64,000 bases of DNA from Saccopteryx bilineata (Eukaryota; Chordata; Mammalia; Chiroptera; Emballonuridae). Shown piece after piece: positions 1-11,685 of the stretch. The notes beneath the pieces were generated by a model. That model ran no database searches. It saw only the letters and a list, made by a program, of their open reading frames with translations, and was not told the DNA's origin. The translations under genes and the position numbers were made by a program. The first letter of the stretch is position 1, and the number at the start of each line of letters is the position of its first letter. Location: NCBI RefSeq assembly GCF_036850765.1, contig NC_089493.1, forward strand, positions 127,974,239 to 128,038,238. Direction: 5' to 3'.

Positions 1-520
1 ATACCCTCTAGGTTTGTTTATATTGTTCTTTAGATTCCACATATAAGTGAAGTCACATAATGTTTGTCTTTCTTTGTCTGACTTATTACACTTTGCATAA
101 TATCCTTCAGGTCCATCTATGTTGTCGCAAATGGCAAGATTTAATTTCTTTTATGGCCAAGTATTCCATTGTATATACGTACCACAACTTTTTTATACAA
201 TTGACTATTGATGAGCACTTTGGTATTTCCATATCTTGGTTATTGAAAATAATGCCACAATGAACATAGGAATACATATATTTTTTCAAATTAGTGTTTT
301 GACTTTCTTAAGAGAAATACTCAAAAGTGGAATTGCTGGTTAATAGGTAGTTCTATTTTTAATATTTTGAGGAGCCTTCATATGTTTTCTATCATAGTGG
401 CTGCACCAATTTACATTACTACCAGAAGTACATGAGGATTCCCTTTTCTCCATATCTTCACTAACACTTGTTTGTTGATTTTTTTGATGATAGCCATTCT
501 AACAGGTGTGAGATGATAGA
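1..520 (-). mobile_element. Old L1 3'-region fragment, minus strand
   Basis: It reads as the reverse complement of the 3' end of a mammalian L1 (for example ACAGGTGTGAGATGATAG near 505 and GTCCATCTATGTTG near 110). It is well decayed and runs off the left edge. Confidence 0.75.
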
Positions 521-905
521 CCTAGAAGGTATTATGCTATTATAAAATAAGTCAGACAGAGAAAGACAAATACCATACGATTTCACTTATATGTGAAATC
601 TAAAGAACAATATAAACAAACAAAACAGAAACAGACTCATAGATACAGAGAACAGACTGATGGTTACCAGATGGGAGGGAAGTTAGCGGGCTGGGTGAAC
701 AGGTCAAGGGATTGCGAAGTATGAACTATTAGTTCCATAATAGCCATGGAGCTAAAGTACAGCACAGGGAATATAGTCAGTAATATTGCATTAACTATAT
801 ATGGTTACAGGTGGGTACTAGATTTATTGGAGGATCACTTCATAAATTATATAAATGTATTCTCGCTATGCTGAACACTTGAAACTAATATAAAATAATA
901 CTGAA
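521..905 (+). mobile_element. Old L1 3' end, plus strand
   Basis: L1 3' end in the opposite orientation to 1-520 (AAGTCAGACAGAGAAAGACA near 550, then the 3' UTR to about 905). It shares about 70 bp of the same L1 interval with the left fragment, in inverted order. Confidence 0.7.
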
Positions 906-1009
906 TGCAAAAATAGCTGTTTAAATATATGAGTTAATAACCCATCAGAGTGCAAAGAGCATTGTACTAGAAGCTAAGCATTTGCAATGCTAGTGTCAGC
1001 TGTGCTGTT

Positions 1010-1110
1010 AAGTCACTTAGGTAACAGGCAAATCAGTGTACTCATATGAGCCTCAGTTTCTCCTTCTGTGAAATGAGGAACTTCTAAAGTCCCTGCCAGC
1101 TTGAAACCCA
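1010..1110 (-). repeat. MIR-like ancient SINE fragment
   Basis: The CCTCAGTTTCTCCTTCTGTG type core is characteristic of MIR. The edges are approximate. Confidence 0.5.
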
Positions 1111-1481
1111 ATCAATTATATTTTTTTGGACACTTGGAGGAACCAAGAGCATAGTGTAAAAATTCTCATTTCTAGTACTCTCTGTTATTTAAGAGAAATT
1201 ATGCATGTGGAGCACTGTTGTCCCAGAAGAAAGGTTCCAGATCTATGTGGGGTCTATAGAACTCTCAGGGCTTTTGTCACATTTATGATAACTTTGAACA
1301 AATCTCTCTGGAATAAGTGACAAAATGCCATGAACAAAGGGACAAAGTGTCTTTATTTACCAATAGTAGTCAGGTATGCCTACAGCAACCACCTAAAATT
1401 GTTTCAGTCTTGACTGCAGGACCAAACATTCTGGCCTTTAACTGTTTGATAGGGTGTCATAAAACACATCATAGTTAGGCC

Positions 1482-1489
<8 letters not shown>

Positions 1490-1521
<32 letters not shown>

Positions 1522-1838
1522 CAGAGAGAGAGTCAGAGAGAGGGATAGACAGGGACAGACAGACAGGAACAGAGATGAGAAGCATCAATCATTAGTTTTT
1601 CATTGCACATTGCAACACCTTAATTGTTCATTGATTGCTTTCTCATATGTGCCTTGACTGCGGGCCTTCAGCAGACCGAGTAACCCCTTGCTCAAGCCAG
1701 CAACCTTGGGCTCAAGCTGGTGAGTTTTTGCTCAAACCAGATGAGCCCTCACTCAAGCTGGCGATCTCGGGGTCTCGAACCTGGGTCTTCCGCATCCCAG
1801 TCTGATGCTCTATCCACTGCGCCACCGTCCAGTCAGGC
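1490..1838 (-). mobile_element. Long tRNA-derived SINE (GCCTGACC family), antisense
   Basis: Long T-run at 1490-1521, GAGAAGCATCAATCA and TTCATTGATTGCTTTCTCAT landmarks, ending in CCAGTCAGGC. Flanked by an 11-bp duplication GCCAGCTTTTT (1479-1489 and 1839-1849). Confidence 0.92.
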
Positions 1839-2226
1839 GCCAGCTTTTTAAGTGTATAAAGAATTAGCTTTTATGTTATAAGAATATTTGTCTTATAGTA
1901 TTTCTTAGTTCTCTACGCTTACTTAACAATGTCCTGGCCTCATTGCTCCTGTGCACCTGTCAGTCTCTGTTCTATCTAGGTTCCCCCAAAGGCGCCAGAT
2001 ATATCCTCCTAGTCCCTTGCTATTTCTAGTCACACTTCAGATTTCAGCTCTTTCTTCGATTGCCATGGGCAGATGAATATATAAAGCTGGCTTTTTCATT
2101 CTCTCAGCTCTGGGCTAGTGTGATTTCAAAGCCTTTTACTACTAAGACCCTACGGTTACCAATTCCACCACAGCCCAGATCTCTACCAAGATTTTGGTCC
2201 ATCATTTATTTAAAATGATTCTCTGG

Positions 2227-2602
2227 GCCCTGGCTGGTTGGCTCAGTGGTAGAGCATCGGCCTGGAGTGCGGAAGTCCTGGGTTCGATTCCTGGCCAGGG
2301 CACACAGGAGAGGTACCCATCTACCTCTCCACCCTTCCCCCTCTCCTTCCTCTCTGTCTCTCTCTTCCCCTCCCGCAGCCAAGGCTCCATTGGAGCAAAA
2401 GATGGCCCGGGCCCTGGGGATGGCTCCTTGGCCTCAGCCCCAGGCGCTAGAGTGGCTCTGGTCGTGACAGAGCAACACCCGGGATGGGCAGAGCATCGCC
2501 CTCTGGTGGGTGTGCCGGGTGGATCTCTGTTGGGCGCATGCGGGAGTCTGTCTGACTGCCTCCCCGTTTCCAGCTTCAGAAAAATACAATAAATAAATAA
2601 AT
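2227..2602 (+). mobile_element. Rhin-1-like SINE (sense)
   Basis: Begins GCCCTGGCTGGTTGGCTCAG with A and B box-like tRNA parts (GGTTCGATTCCTGG), and ends TTCAGAAAAATAC plus an (AAAT)n tail. Target-site duplication AAAATGATTCTCTGG at 2212-2226 and 2603-2617. Confidence 0.94.
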
Positions 2603-2794
2603 AAAATGATTCTCTGGTTCAGCATCCTTCTGGTTATCTTGCTCTAAGTAACTCAATTCTAGTTTGTTTTGTGATTTTTTACTTTTCCTCTCCACCCCAT
2701 GCTCCCTTTTTCTCTTTTCTGCCCCCACATACAAATTCAACTACTTCGACCCTTTCCTCTATAACTTTGTAGTTGCACTCCTGCCTATCATGTT

Positions 2795-3030
2795 TATACT
2801 GCATAATAAATAGGTAATATTGATCAAATGCTTACTATGTACCAAGCACTGTAGTAGGCAGTTTGCATTTTAATATCACAATCTTTACTTACTTCTAAGA
2901 AGTAAATTCTGTTAGTTCTTCTACTTTACAAATGAGACCCAGAAATATTGATAATTTTTGACTGACCCAAAATTACATAGCTAGTTAGGTGTTGACCCAG
3001 GGTCAGAAACTCGGGTTCTAGAGCCTGTAT
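2795..3030 (+). repeat. MIR-like ancient SINE
   Basis: Contains ACTATGTACCAAGCACTGT and the ACAAATGAGACCCAGAAA core expected of MIR. Diverged. Confidence 0.6.
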
Positions 3031-3632
3031 TATATTGTCTCCAACATGAGCAAGGGTTAAAAGAAAGAAAAACAGTTGAATAAGAAGAAAGAATGAGGGC
3101 TTTGATTTAAGCTTTTTTACTTCAACTAGCTAATAAAACCACCATGGGCAAATCATCATCTTTCTAATGTTTTTATTTGTAAAATAAAGAGATTGAAGTA
3201 TAGAAAACTAGTACCTCATTTCACAATATTCTGTGCTCCTACCCTGTGAAAATGTATCTTTGGATTTTAGTTATTTCCTGACAGGAAACAGGTTTGGCAT
3301 TTTAACCTCTTCTCAAATATTTTTATATTTATTCCAGCACTAGTTTATATACCAGCAGTGAAACAAAGGTATATGTTCTATTTATATAAAGCAAAATGTG
3401 TTTGGGTAGAATAAAACTTTAGAATGTTTCAAATTTCATCCCTATTTTTAGGGCATTTTTTAGATCTGATCTGTCAATAATGGCACAAGACATTTAAAGG
3501 TGAACAATTATTGTGGTGTTGCCCAAAAAATCACTGTTTACTAGGTACAGATCCCCTAGTTTCCATAGTAATAGCAACTTATTATTTCTCCAAAAAGCAA
3601 CCCATTTGGTTTTTTTCTGATTCCATGTTTCT

Positions 3633-3634
3633 GT

Positions 3635-3665
<31 letters not shown>

Positions 3666-4319
3666 CAGAAACAGAGAGAGAATCAGAAAGAGGGACAGAC
3701 AGGAACGGAGAGAGATGAGAAGCGTCAATCATCAGTTTTTCATTGTGACACCTTAGTTCAGTGGTAGTCAACCTGGTCCCTACTGCCCACTAGTGGGCAT
3801 TCCAGCTTTCATGGTGGGCGGTAGCAGAGCAACCAAAGTATAAATAAAAAGATAGATTTAATTATAGTAAGTTGTTTTAGTTAGATTTATTCTGCCAAAC
3901 TTAGCAACATAAAGTACTTGGTAAGTAATTATTATATGCTTTAACTTGCTGTAATTCTGCTTTATAAATTTTATAAAGTAAAGTTACTTCCCTACTTTAT
4001 AAATCACCATTACTGTGGAACCAGTGGGGGGTTAGAAAATTTTACTACTAACAGAGATATAAAAGTGGGCGGTAGGTATAAAAAGGTTGATTACCCCTGC
4101 CTTAGTTGTTCATTGATTGCTTTCTCATATGTGCCTTGACCATGGGCCTTCAGCAGACTGAGTAACCCCTTATTCAATGCGGTGACCTTGGGTCCAAGCT
4201 GGTGAGTTTTGCTCAAATAAGATGAGCCCGCGCTCAAGCTGGTGACCTCAGGGTCTCGAACCTGGGTCCTCCGCATCCCAGTCCAACGCTCTATCCACTG
4301 CGCCACCACCTGGTCAGGC
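3633..4319 (-). mobile_element. Long tRNA-derived SINE (antisense), split by a hAT MITE
   Basis: The left part 3633-3758 has an (ATTT)n tail and GAGAAGCGTCAATCATC. The right part 4100-4319 has TTCATTGATTGCTTTCTCAT and ends TGGTCAGGC. The interruption is the MITE at 3759-4099, whose 8-bp duplication CCTTAGTT is SINE sequence. Confidence 0.9.
3759..4099. mobile_element. hAT-type MITE, family CAGTGGTAGTCAACC
   Basis: 341-bp non-coding element with ends CAGTGGTAGTCAACC and GGTTGATTACCCCTG (imperfect inverted repeats). It is flanked by the 8-bp duplication CCTTAGTT at 3751-3758 and 4100-4107. An 8-bp duplication with CAG...CTG ends indicates the hAT superfamily. Confidence 0.88.
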
Positions 4320-4378
4320 TCTATTTATTTTTTTAATTCATTTTTCTTATGTTTATCAAGCCTAATTCCACTACTTTT

Positions 4379-4747
4379 TTTTTCTTCTTTTTCCAAGTGA
4401 GAAAAGGGGAGATAGAGAGACAGACTCCCTCATGTGTCTCAAGAAGGATCCACCTGGCAACCCCCGTCTGAGGTTGATGCTTTGCCTATCTGGGGCCATG
4501 CTCACAACTGAATTATTTTTAGCTCCCGAGATGGAGACTTCACGGAGCCATCCTCAGGGCCTGGGCCAATGCACTCAAACCAATTGAGCCATGGCTGTGG
4601 GAGACAAAGAGAGAGAGCAAGAGAGAAGGGGGAGGGAGAGAGGTGGAGAAGCAGGTAGTCACTTCTCCCGTGTGCCTTGACCAGGAATCAGACCCGGGAC
4701 ATCCACACACTGGGCCGACGATCTACCACTGAGTCAACTGGCCAAGG
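4379..4747 (-). mobile_element. Diverged Rhin-1-related SINE (antisense)
   Basis: Older relative of the Rhin-1-like family (GGAATCAGACCCGGGACATC, ends GCCAAGGC). Target-site duplication CTAATTCCACTACTTTT at 4362-4378 matches 4748-4764 with two mismatches, consistent with age. Confidence 0.85.
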
Positions 4748-5130
4748 CTAATTCTATTACTTTTAAGAATTAAAGTTAAATTAGAAATTTTAACAGCTCC
4801 AAAACAAAAATTCTTTATTCCTTTAAGCTTAAATATGTTAAGAGGATCAGCAAGGTCAGAGAGAAAAAAGGCAGGTGAGGATAAAAGAGTAAAGCTCTTT
4901 TGCAAATAAGCAGACACAGAAACTGAAAGCCATCCTTCAATCTGTGAGTCTTCATTCCCTCTGTAAGAATTAACATATATTAGCTTGCTAACTCTTTTGT
5001 TCTTTGGAAAACCTTTTAACTGTTACTATACTTATTTTGGCACTTTAATTTTGCCTCCTTTTATTTATTTTTATTTTTGAGAAGCCAATAGTAAAGAAGG
5101 AATTTAACTTTAAAAATGACTGGTTATTAC

Positions 5131-5300
5131 ACCTGACCAGTGGTGGTGCAGTGGATCAAGTGTTACCTGGGTTGCTGTGGTCTCAGGTTCAAGGCCAGAG
5201 GTTGCGGGCTTGAGTGTGGGCTTGCCAGCTTGAGAATGGGATCTCAAAAAGAAATATGGAAGATATATAGACATGATCCCATGGTCGCTGGCTGTTGGTT
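5131..5300 (+). mobile_element. tRNA-derived SINE fragment (sense)
   Basis: ACCTGACCAGTGGTGGTGCAG start, then GGGCTTGAGTGTGGGCTTGC. The 3' part is lost near 5300. Confidence 0.75.
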
Positions 5301-6095
5301 GGAGACCTCCCTCAGTTCCTTAGCACATAGGCCTGGAGAGTTTATTTTTGTCCTGGGGAAGGCACTTTAGCTTCAATAAACTGATGTGTAAAGAATCTCT
5401 CTATGGAGTAAACAATTAGCATAGCATTTGTACGTCTTCGTTCTAGATTGAGCACTACAATGAATATGCACACTCTGTGTATTCTCTGGTTGGCCTATAC
5501 TTCTGGCCTGTATATAAATGAACATGCGCGTGAATAAGGTGTTCACAGAGAATTACCTACATAGTGTAGAGGACAAACACATAATTCTCTACAGGACAGA
5601 AATGTCAGGAAAAGTTTACAATGATGAGAGTGCACTGAAGGTGAAATAATATATGAACTTGAATTTCTCTTTCAACCACATAGTTATAGCTTCAAATTGC
5701 TTTCCATTGTCCCCTTCCCATTACAGACTACATTCTGAGTATACTCCCTCAAAGTTGTACAGTTTGACAATCCTGAGCTCAGCCACAGAGGTATAAATTT
5801 ACATAATTATTTTATTTTTCATTAAATGTCATGTTTTTTTTAACTCAGGAAATTTAATTTTTAAATTATACTTTAACCTTTGGTAGAAACTTGCCAAAAT
5901 TCTGAAACTAGAATTTGATTGCCAATCTAAAACTTTGAAAGTGATAGCCTAGCCTAGTGTTTACAGTATATTGTCAACATGGGCAATATTGCCCCCATGG
6001 GGACAAAAATTGTTTCAAAAGTGTGTGTATGTGTATAAAAATGTACCCTTTTTCTGTATAAAGCACAGACCTACATATAGCACATATAGTTTATG
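5301..6095. other. Mostly unique intergenic sequence
   Basis: The first 60-90 bases resemble part of an ancient interspersed repeat (CAGTTCCTTAGCACATAGGC). The rest is AT-rich with no gene or recognised element. Confidence 0.5.
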
Positions 6096-6099
6096 TGTT

Positions 6100-6513
6100 T
6101 GTTTGTTTGTTTGTTGTTTTTTGTTTGTTTGTTTGTTTTGTATTTTTCTGAAGCTGGAAACAGGGAGAGACAGTCAGACAGACTCCCGCATGCGCCCGAC
6201 CGGGATCCACCCGGCACGCCCACCAGGGGCGATGCTCTGCCCACCAGGGGGCGATGCTCTGCCCCTCCGGGGAGTCGCTCTGCCGCGACCAGAGCCACTC
6301 TAGCGCCTGGGGCAGAGGCCAAGGAGCCATCCCCAGCGCCCGGGCCATCTTTCCTCCAATGGAGCCTTGGCTGCGGGAGGGGAAGAGAGAGACAGAGAGG
6401 AAGAGGGGGGGAGAAGCAAATGGGCGCTTCTCCTATGTGCCCTGGCCGGGAATCAAACCCGGGTCCCCCGCACACCAGGCCGACACTCTACTGCTGAGCC
6501 ATCCGGCCAGGGC
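6100..6513 (-). mobile_element. Rhin-1-like SINE (antisense)
   Basis: TTTTTCTGAAGCTGGAAACA start and CCGGCCAGGGC end. The (GTTT)n runs on both sides (about 6097-6139 and 6515-6528) are the duplicated target or tail. Confidence 0.92.
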
Positions 6514-6840
6514 CTGTTTGTTTGTTTTTTACAGAGACAGAGAGAGAGAGTCGAGAGAGGGATAAATAGGGACAGACAGACAGGAATGGAGAGAGATGAG
6601 AAGCATCAATCATCAGCCTTTCGTTGCGACACCCTAGCTGTTCATTGATTGCTTTCTCATATGTGCCTTGACCGTGGGCCTTCAGCAGACAGAGCAACCC
6701 CTTGCTCGAGCCAGCGACTTTGGGCTCAAGCTGGCAAGCCTTGCTCAACCAGATGAGCCCAAACTGGCGACCTCGGGGTCTCGAACCTGGGTCCTCTGCA
6801 TCCCAGTCCGATGCTCTATCCACTGCGCCACCTCCTGGTC
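6514..6840 (-). mobile_element. Long tRNA-derived SINE (antisense)
   Basis: Directly abuts the previous SINE. Contains GAGAAGCATCAATCATCAG and the GCGCCACCTCCTGGTC end. Confidence 0.88.
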
Positions 6841-7085
6841 TCAAAGTTTCATGGGGAGAAGTGATTAGAAATGAAAGCTCTAATAAGGTTTCTGTTACAG
6901 TAATATAATGTTATAGTAATTAAATATATAGAAATATAGAAAAATATGGAAGATATATAGAAATAAGTTAGGATATAATATTAAAAGCAATTAAGGAAAG
7001 TAAATAAGGTTATGCCATCTGGATAGGAATTAATCTAGTGTGTACAGATATGATAGGCAGACTCTGCCTTTCACGCAGGGCCCAG

Positions 7086-7690
7086 TTAGTGTGTGTGTGA
7101 AGTTATACATAGTTAAGAAGTGGTTTTATGTAATAACTCTGTAGGTTAACATAAACAAGAAGCTTCCCTTGGAACACCTTAAAAGTGGCTTGATGTGATG
7201 TTTCAGTAGAGTAACATAAAAAGGGCTCTCTGCTAGGAATTCCCCAAAAGGTGGTTTGAGGTGATAATCCTGTAGAGATTGACACCTGTTAGAAGGAGTA
7301 GCCAGTAAAGATACTAAAGCTAAGGGGCCCCTGCTGTGATAGTCACCCAGACTCCAATGTTGAACGTGGACTGTCTCCACGCTACTCTGACCAAGGACAG
7401 CTGAGAGGAGCACGCTGACAGGGCCGCCTTATGCTGTACCCAGGCACACCAAAAGGATTTGTGAGTAATAAATTGCCTGTGTGATTCTTGCAACTAACTT
7501 GTGCATCGGTCGTGTCTTTTCTCCAGTGGCAGTTTGTCTCGGCACTGATAAGTAGAATCCTCAGAGCTGTGTCAAGGGTAGTCTGGAAGAGGTGCCAGCC
7601 TGCTGTTAAGCAGGAATGTCCCACTGCACGAGGAAGTTGAATCAGGGATGTCTGAGCGACATAGAGCGCGGGATCTACTAGTACAGTTCT
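7086..7690 (+). mobile_element. Probable solo LTR of an endogenous retrovirus
   Basis: Three imperfect direct repeats of about 63-67 bp (cores AAGTGGTTTTATGTAAT near 7119, AAGTGGCTTGATGTGAT near 7183 and AGGTGGTTTGAGGTGAT near 7250) look like retroviral U3 enhancer repeats. They are followed by AATAAA (7468-7473) and a CTTGTGCATCGGTCGTG-type R/U5 region. No coding remnants flank it and no clear short duplication was found, so the edges are approximate. Confidence 0.45.
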
Positions 7691-7699
7691 TTTGAGGAT

Positions 7700-9030
7700 A
7701 ATAATGAAATTATTGCTAATAATGAAAAAAAAAACATTAAAGTTAGAGAATGATCACTCTGGTGTTAAGCCTAACAGACAGCTGTTAGATGAGCTGTCTT
7801 GCATTCAATTCTTTCCTGTATCATTTCCTATATTGGATTGTAAGCTTTTTAAGAATAGGAAATGTAACTTTTGTGTTTTCAATAATACCCAGAACAATGG
7901 TTTATGTCTGGCTGCATTCAGAAAATGTATATTTAATTCAATTAAGGTGGAACACATCTTTCCATCCTTGAACCCATCCCATTGTCCCCTATAATCCAAA
8001 TGAAATAATCAAAATGAGTTTATGAAAGCAATCAACTTGACATAACCTCTCTAACAAAAATTCTAGGAAAATATGACAAACTTTATTAAAAGGGTGGAAA
8101 ATCTTCAAAGTAGCAGAGCAGAAGTACGTATAAACTAGATACTGAGACATGAATTGGGGGTTTGATTTCTAGCTCCATTATAGGCAAGCTGTAAAACCTT
8201 TTGCCAAGTTACCTAATGAAGAGGGGAAGAGAATATAAAAAAGACTCAGGAAAGGGAAAGGAATATGGGAAGGGCACAGAGAAGGGAAAAGGGCATCTCT
8301 AATAGTCTTATATATATCCTAAATTTTACATATATTTACCTACTAACAATTTCCCAAACAGGTAATGGTTCAAATATGCCATATTTTTTCACACTTATAT
8401 ACATATACATACTCCCTCTTACCAGAACATTATTTCTTTTCCTTCCAATGTTCAGCTCAGGCCACCCCTGCCCTAGGAAGGCCTCCATGATACCCTTGTC
8501 TGCCTCCCAAACTGAGATGTCTATCTTTTTGCTTCCTTAACATTCAGATCATACTTAATTATAGTAAGTATCCCATTATAATGTAATGAATGGTTTACAC
8601 ATCTGTTTCCCTCATCAGTCTCTGAGCATCTTGAGAGGGGAAATGTTTTTGTTTCTCTTCTCCTTCTCAACATCTAGCACAGGGCTGACACACTTTCAGT
8701 GAAGAATCAACTTGTTGGATTAACTAATGAAAAATTAGGCATGCAAGAAGAGCACAGCAATATTTTCAACAATTTGACAAATGAATAATGGTCAGCACTC
8801 TTCAAAGGGCCACTGCGTTAAAAGTGACTGAATAATCAATTATCTTTGTAGAGTTTCAGGTCTAAACAAAATATTCTACATTTCCTGTGTTCAATAATAA
8901 TAATGCAACAAGTTCTTTACATGAAGGCAGTTACTTGTTACAATGCAATGAGGAAAATTCTATTATTATTTCTACTTTTTAGATGGCAAATATGTTCTTA
9001 AGAAGTTAAGGAACTTGCTTAATGTCATAT
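7700..9030. other. Intergenic sequence with L2 and MIR fragments
   Basis: L2-like 3' ends are recognisable at about 7790-7960 and 8420-8730 (TAGCACAGGGCTGACACA), and a MIR-like piece at about 8900-9030 (AAGTTAAGGAACTTGCTTAA). No gene is seen. Confidence 0.5.
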
Positions 9031-9042
9031 AATATTATTCTT

Positions 9043-9440
9043 TTTTTTTTTTTTTTTTTTTTTTCTGAAGCTGGAAACAGGGAGAGACAGTCAGACAGAC
9101 TCCCACATGCGCCCGACCGGGATCCACCCGGCACGCCCACCATGGGGCGACGCTCTGCCCACCAGGGGGCAATGCTCTGCCCATCCTGGGCGTCGCCATG
9201 TTGCGACCAGAGCCACTCTAGCGCCTGGGGCAGAGGCCATAGAGCCATCCCCAGCGCCCGGGCCATCTTTGCTCCAATGGAGCCTTGGCTGCGGGAGGGG
9301 AAGAGAGAGACAGAGAGGAAGGCGCGGCGGAGGGGTGGAGAAGCAAATGGACGCTTCTCCTATGTGCCCTGGCCGGGAATCGAACCCTGGTCCCCCGCAC
9401 GCTAGGCCGACGCTCTACCGCTGAGCCAACCGGCCAGGGC
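9043..9440 (-). mobile_element. Rhin-1-like SINE (antisense)
   Basis: T-run, TGAAGCTGGAAACAGGGAGA, ends ACCGGCCAGGGC. Target-site duplication AATATTATTCTT at 9031-9042 and 9441-9452. Confidence 0.94.
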
Positions 9441-9616
9441 AATATTATTCTTAATAAGTGGAGCTTCTAGCTCTGGAGCCAATGGTGCTGACACACCATA
9501 ATACCTCCCAAAGTTAGCTGAATAAGAATAGGCACTTTTGTACAACACTTTTTGACCTGCAAAACCTCCCGCATGCACTTATCCAAAAGTGCTCATGCAT
9601 GCAGTTTGTTATCCTT

Positions 9617-9645
<29 letters not shown>
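9617..9645. repeat. (CA)n microsatellite
   Basis: Uninterrupted CA dinucleotides. Confidence 0.95.
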
Positions 9646-9647
<2 letters not shown>

Positions 9648-10449
9648 GTCTGTATAAACCTGGCTTTCCTTTACGTAAAAAAAACAAAACAAAAAAAAAC
9701 CAATCAGTATGGTATACCCCTTTGGGACTCTCCCATTTTAATAACATTTAGATACAATGTGATACTTTTTACTATTTCAGTGACCTTTCAAACACTTTTA
9801 AATGGGAACTCTATTCAGTGCTTCAGCCTCCAAGTGTGTCAAACCACACATTCAACACATTAAATTATCTCTTCATGACAGCAAAATGTGGAGTAGCTCA
9901 TAAACAATCCTAGACAAGAAGTCATGTCTTATAAGTTCTCCATTATTATTTTGCTGATGATGCCTCCGAGAGTATAACAGGAAAGACACTATTGGAAAAG
10001 CAGTTCTTGCTACATTGCAAAATAACTGTAAGGAGTGGCATCTGGTTCCTGGAGCTGGAGGAGGTGACTGTGCCTTTTAAATCATGGCATTGTCTTGAAC
10101 AAAACAAATGGGGGGAAATAAACCAAGAGAGAAGGAAAAAATGAATAAAGAAAAAAATGTAAAAATAAAAAGCTTTTTCATTTCTGAAAAATTTGGACCT
10201 AGGTGGACTTGTCCAGTGCTGCTGTTTCTGGCTTTCCTGTGTCAATCTAATCTTCAGTTCCTTAAGGCATTTCTTTTATTGTTTCCTACTGCAGTGCTTT
10301 ACACAATCATAATCAGGCCGTGTTGTGTCTCATCTGTTGAATTCTGATAACAATTCTTTCTCACCATGAAGCATTAAAAGCTAACGTACTGCTGGGGATG
10401 TGAGGAGTGAGATGGGCTGTGGCCCTATAGAAATTCTAGATGTGGGGTG
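9646..10449. other. Unique intergenic sequence
   Basis: AT-rich, with no confident element and no coding signature. Confidence 0.5.
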
Positions 10450-10457
10450 CCACGGAG

Positions 10458-10809
10458 CAGTGGTCCCCAACCCCCGGGCCTCGGACCGGTACCAGTCCAT
10501 GGGTCATTTGGTACCGGTCCACAGAGAAAGAATAAATAACTTACATTATTTCCGTTTTATTTATATTTAAGTCTGAACAATGTTTTATTTTTTAAAAATG
10601 ACCAGATTCCCTCTGTTACATCCGGTCTAAGACTCACTCTTGATGCTTGTCTTGTAAGTTCGACAATTATATTTAAAATTACCACAGTTTTTACACCGGT
10701 CGCATAATTTTATTTTGTGCATTTATCCGTCCCACCTTAAAGGCCGGTCCATGAAAATATTTTCTGACATTAAACTGGCCCGTGGCCCAAGAAAGGTTGG
10801 GGACCACTG
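10458..10809. mobile_element. hAT-type MITE, family CAGTGGTCCCCAACC
   Basis: 352 bp with inverted ends CAGTGGTCCCCAACC and GGTTGGGGACCACTG, perfect over 15 bp. Flanked by the perfect 8-bp duplication CCACGGAG (10450-10457 and 10810-10817). Non-coding. Confidence 0.93.
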
Positions 10810-10817
10810 CCACGGAG

Positions 10818-11685
10818 AACATGCATATCGGGCCCCTTTGTCTTCCTCCACAAACCCTCCAAGATTGCATGGAGACCAAGAAGAATAAACAGATAACACC
10901 CATGTTATAATTTTGGCAAGATTTGACACACCTTGAGGTAGGAAGACAGTAAATGACTATTAGTTTATAAGCTTTAGGTTTATATTCATTCGTTCCAGCA
11001 TTATCAAGTCTTGGAAGTTTGTTTGGAACTGGGAATACAAGAATGACTCATTTTCTAGGCTTCAAGTGTCAGGTTTGGAATAGCTTGAAAACAAAGTCTT
11101 GAAGCATATGGATGAGTTAAGGGGAGGATATCAGCAGAGGAAGCAGCAGATGCAAAGGCAGGGAGGTTATGAGAAAGTCCAGCACGTGATTTCTTAGCAT
11201 ACTACTGGCTAGTGATTTCTGTCTCTTTTACACTCTTTCAGCATTTTGCATCGCTGCCATTCTTCTTGGCTGGTGACATCCCTTTAATGCACTTACCACT
11301 TTTATTGTTAACCTTTTCTTTTAATACAAGTCTCTTCCTCTTAAACAATGATTTTTAGATGGCAGAGTTCTTCTTTATTTATCTCTCCAAAATGCCCAAA
11401 ATTGTGCTTTGCACCAAGTAGAAACTAATAATATTGATTGGTTGCCCAACAAAAACCGTGACATATATATTTTAAGTTTTCATTAAAACTGCTAAGAGTG
11501 CATCTATAAGAATAAAAAAGGATGATGAATAGAGGGTCACACACACATCTATTTACTCACTATTCTATGTTTACCTATTATCTATTTCCTGGGGAAACAG
11601 AAGCTGCATACAATCAATGTTTATGCTGCTTCATAGCAATTATTCCATATAACAAATACAAAGACACATATTAGAATAAGATCTT
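10818..11685. other. Intergenic sequence, mostly unrecognised
   Basis: Possible ancient repeat remnants near 11100-11190 and 11390-11450; nothing coding. Confidence 0.45.

Noticed and set aside
2227..2300. tRNA gene in the head of a SINE
   Set aside because: The A and B box-like parts come from the tRNA ancestry of the SINE; the body and A-tail identify a SINE, and no separate tRNA gene is seen in the window.
2194..2592. Open frames in sense and antisense over Rhin-1-like SINEs (also at 6071-6497, 9006-9442, 33641-34039, 47812-48445, 51190-51842, 55970-56406, 58384-58854, 62076-62553)
   Set aside because: They lie within the SINE bodies and give near-identical Pro/Arg/Ser-rich translations in several frames; this reflects GC-rich repeat sequence, not genes.
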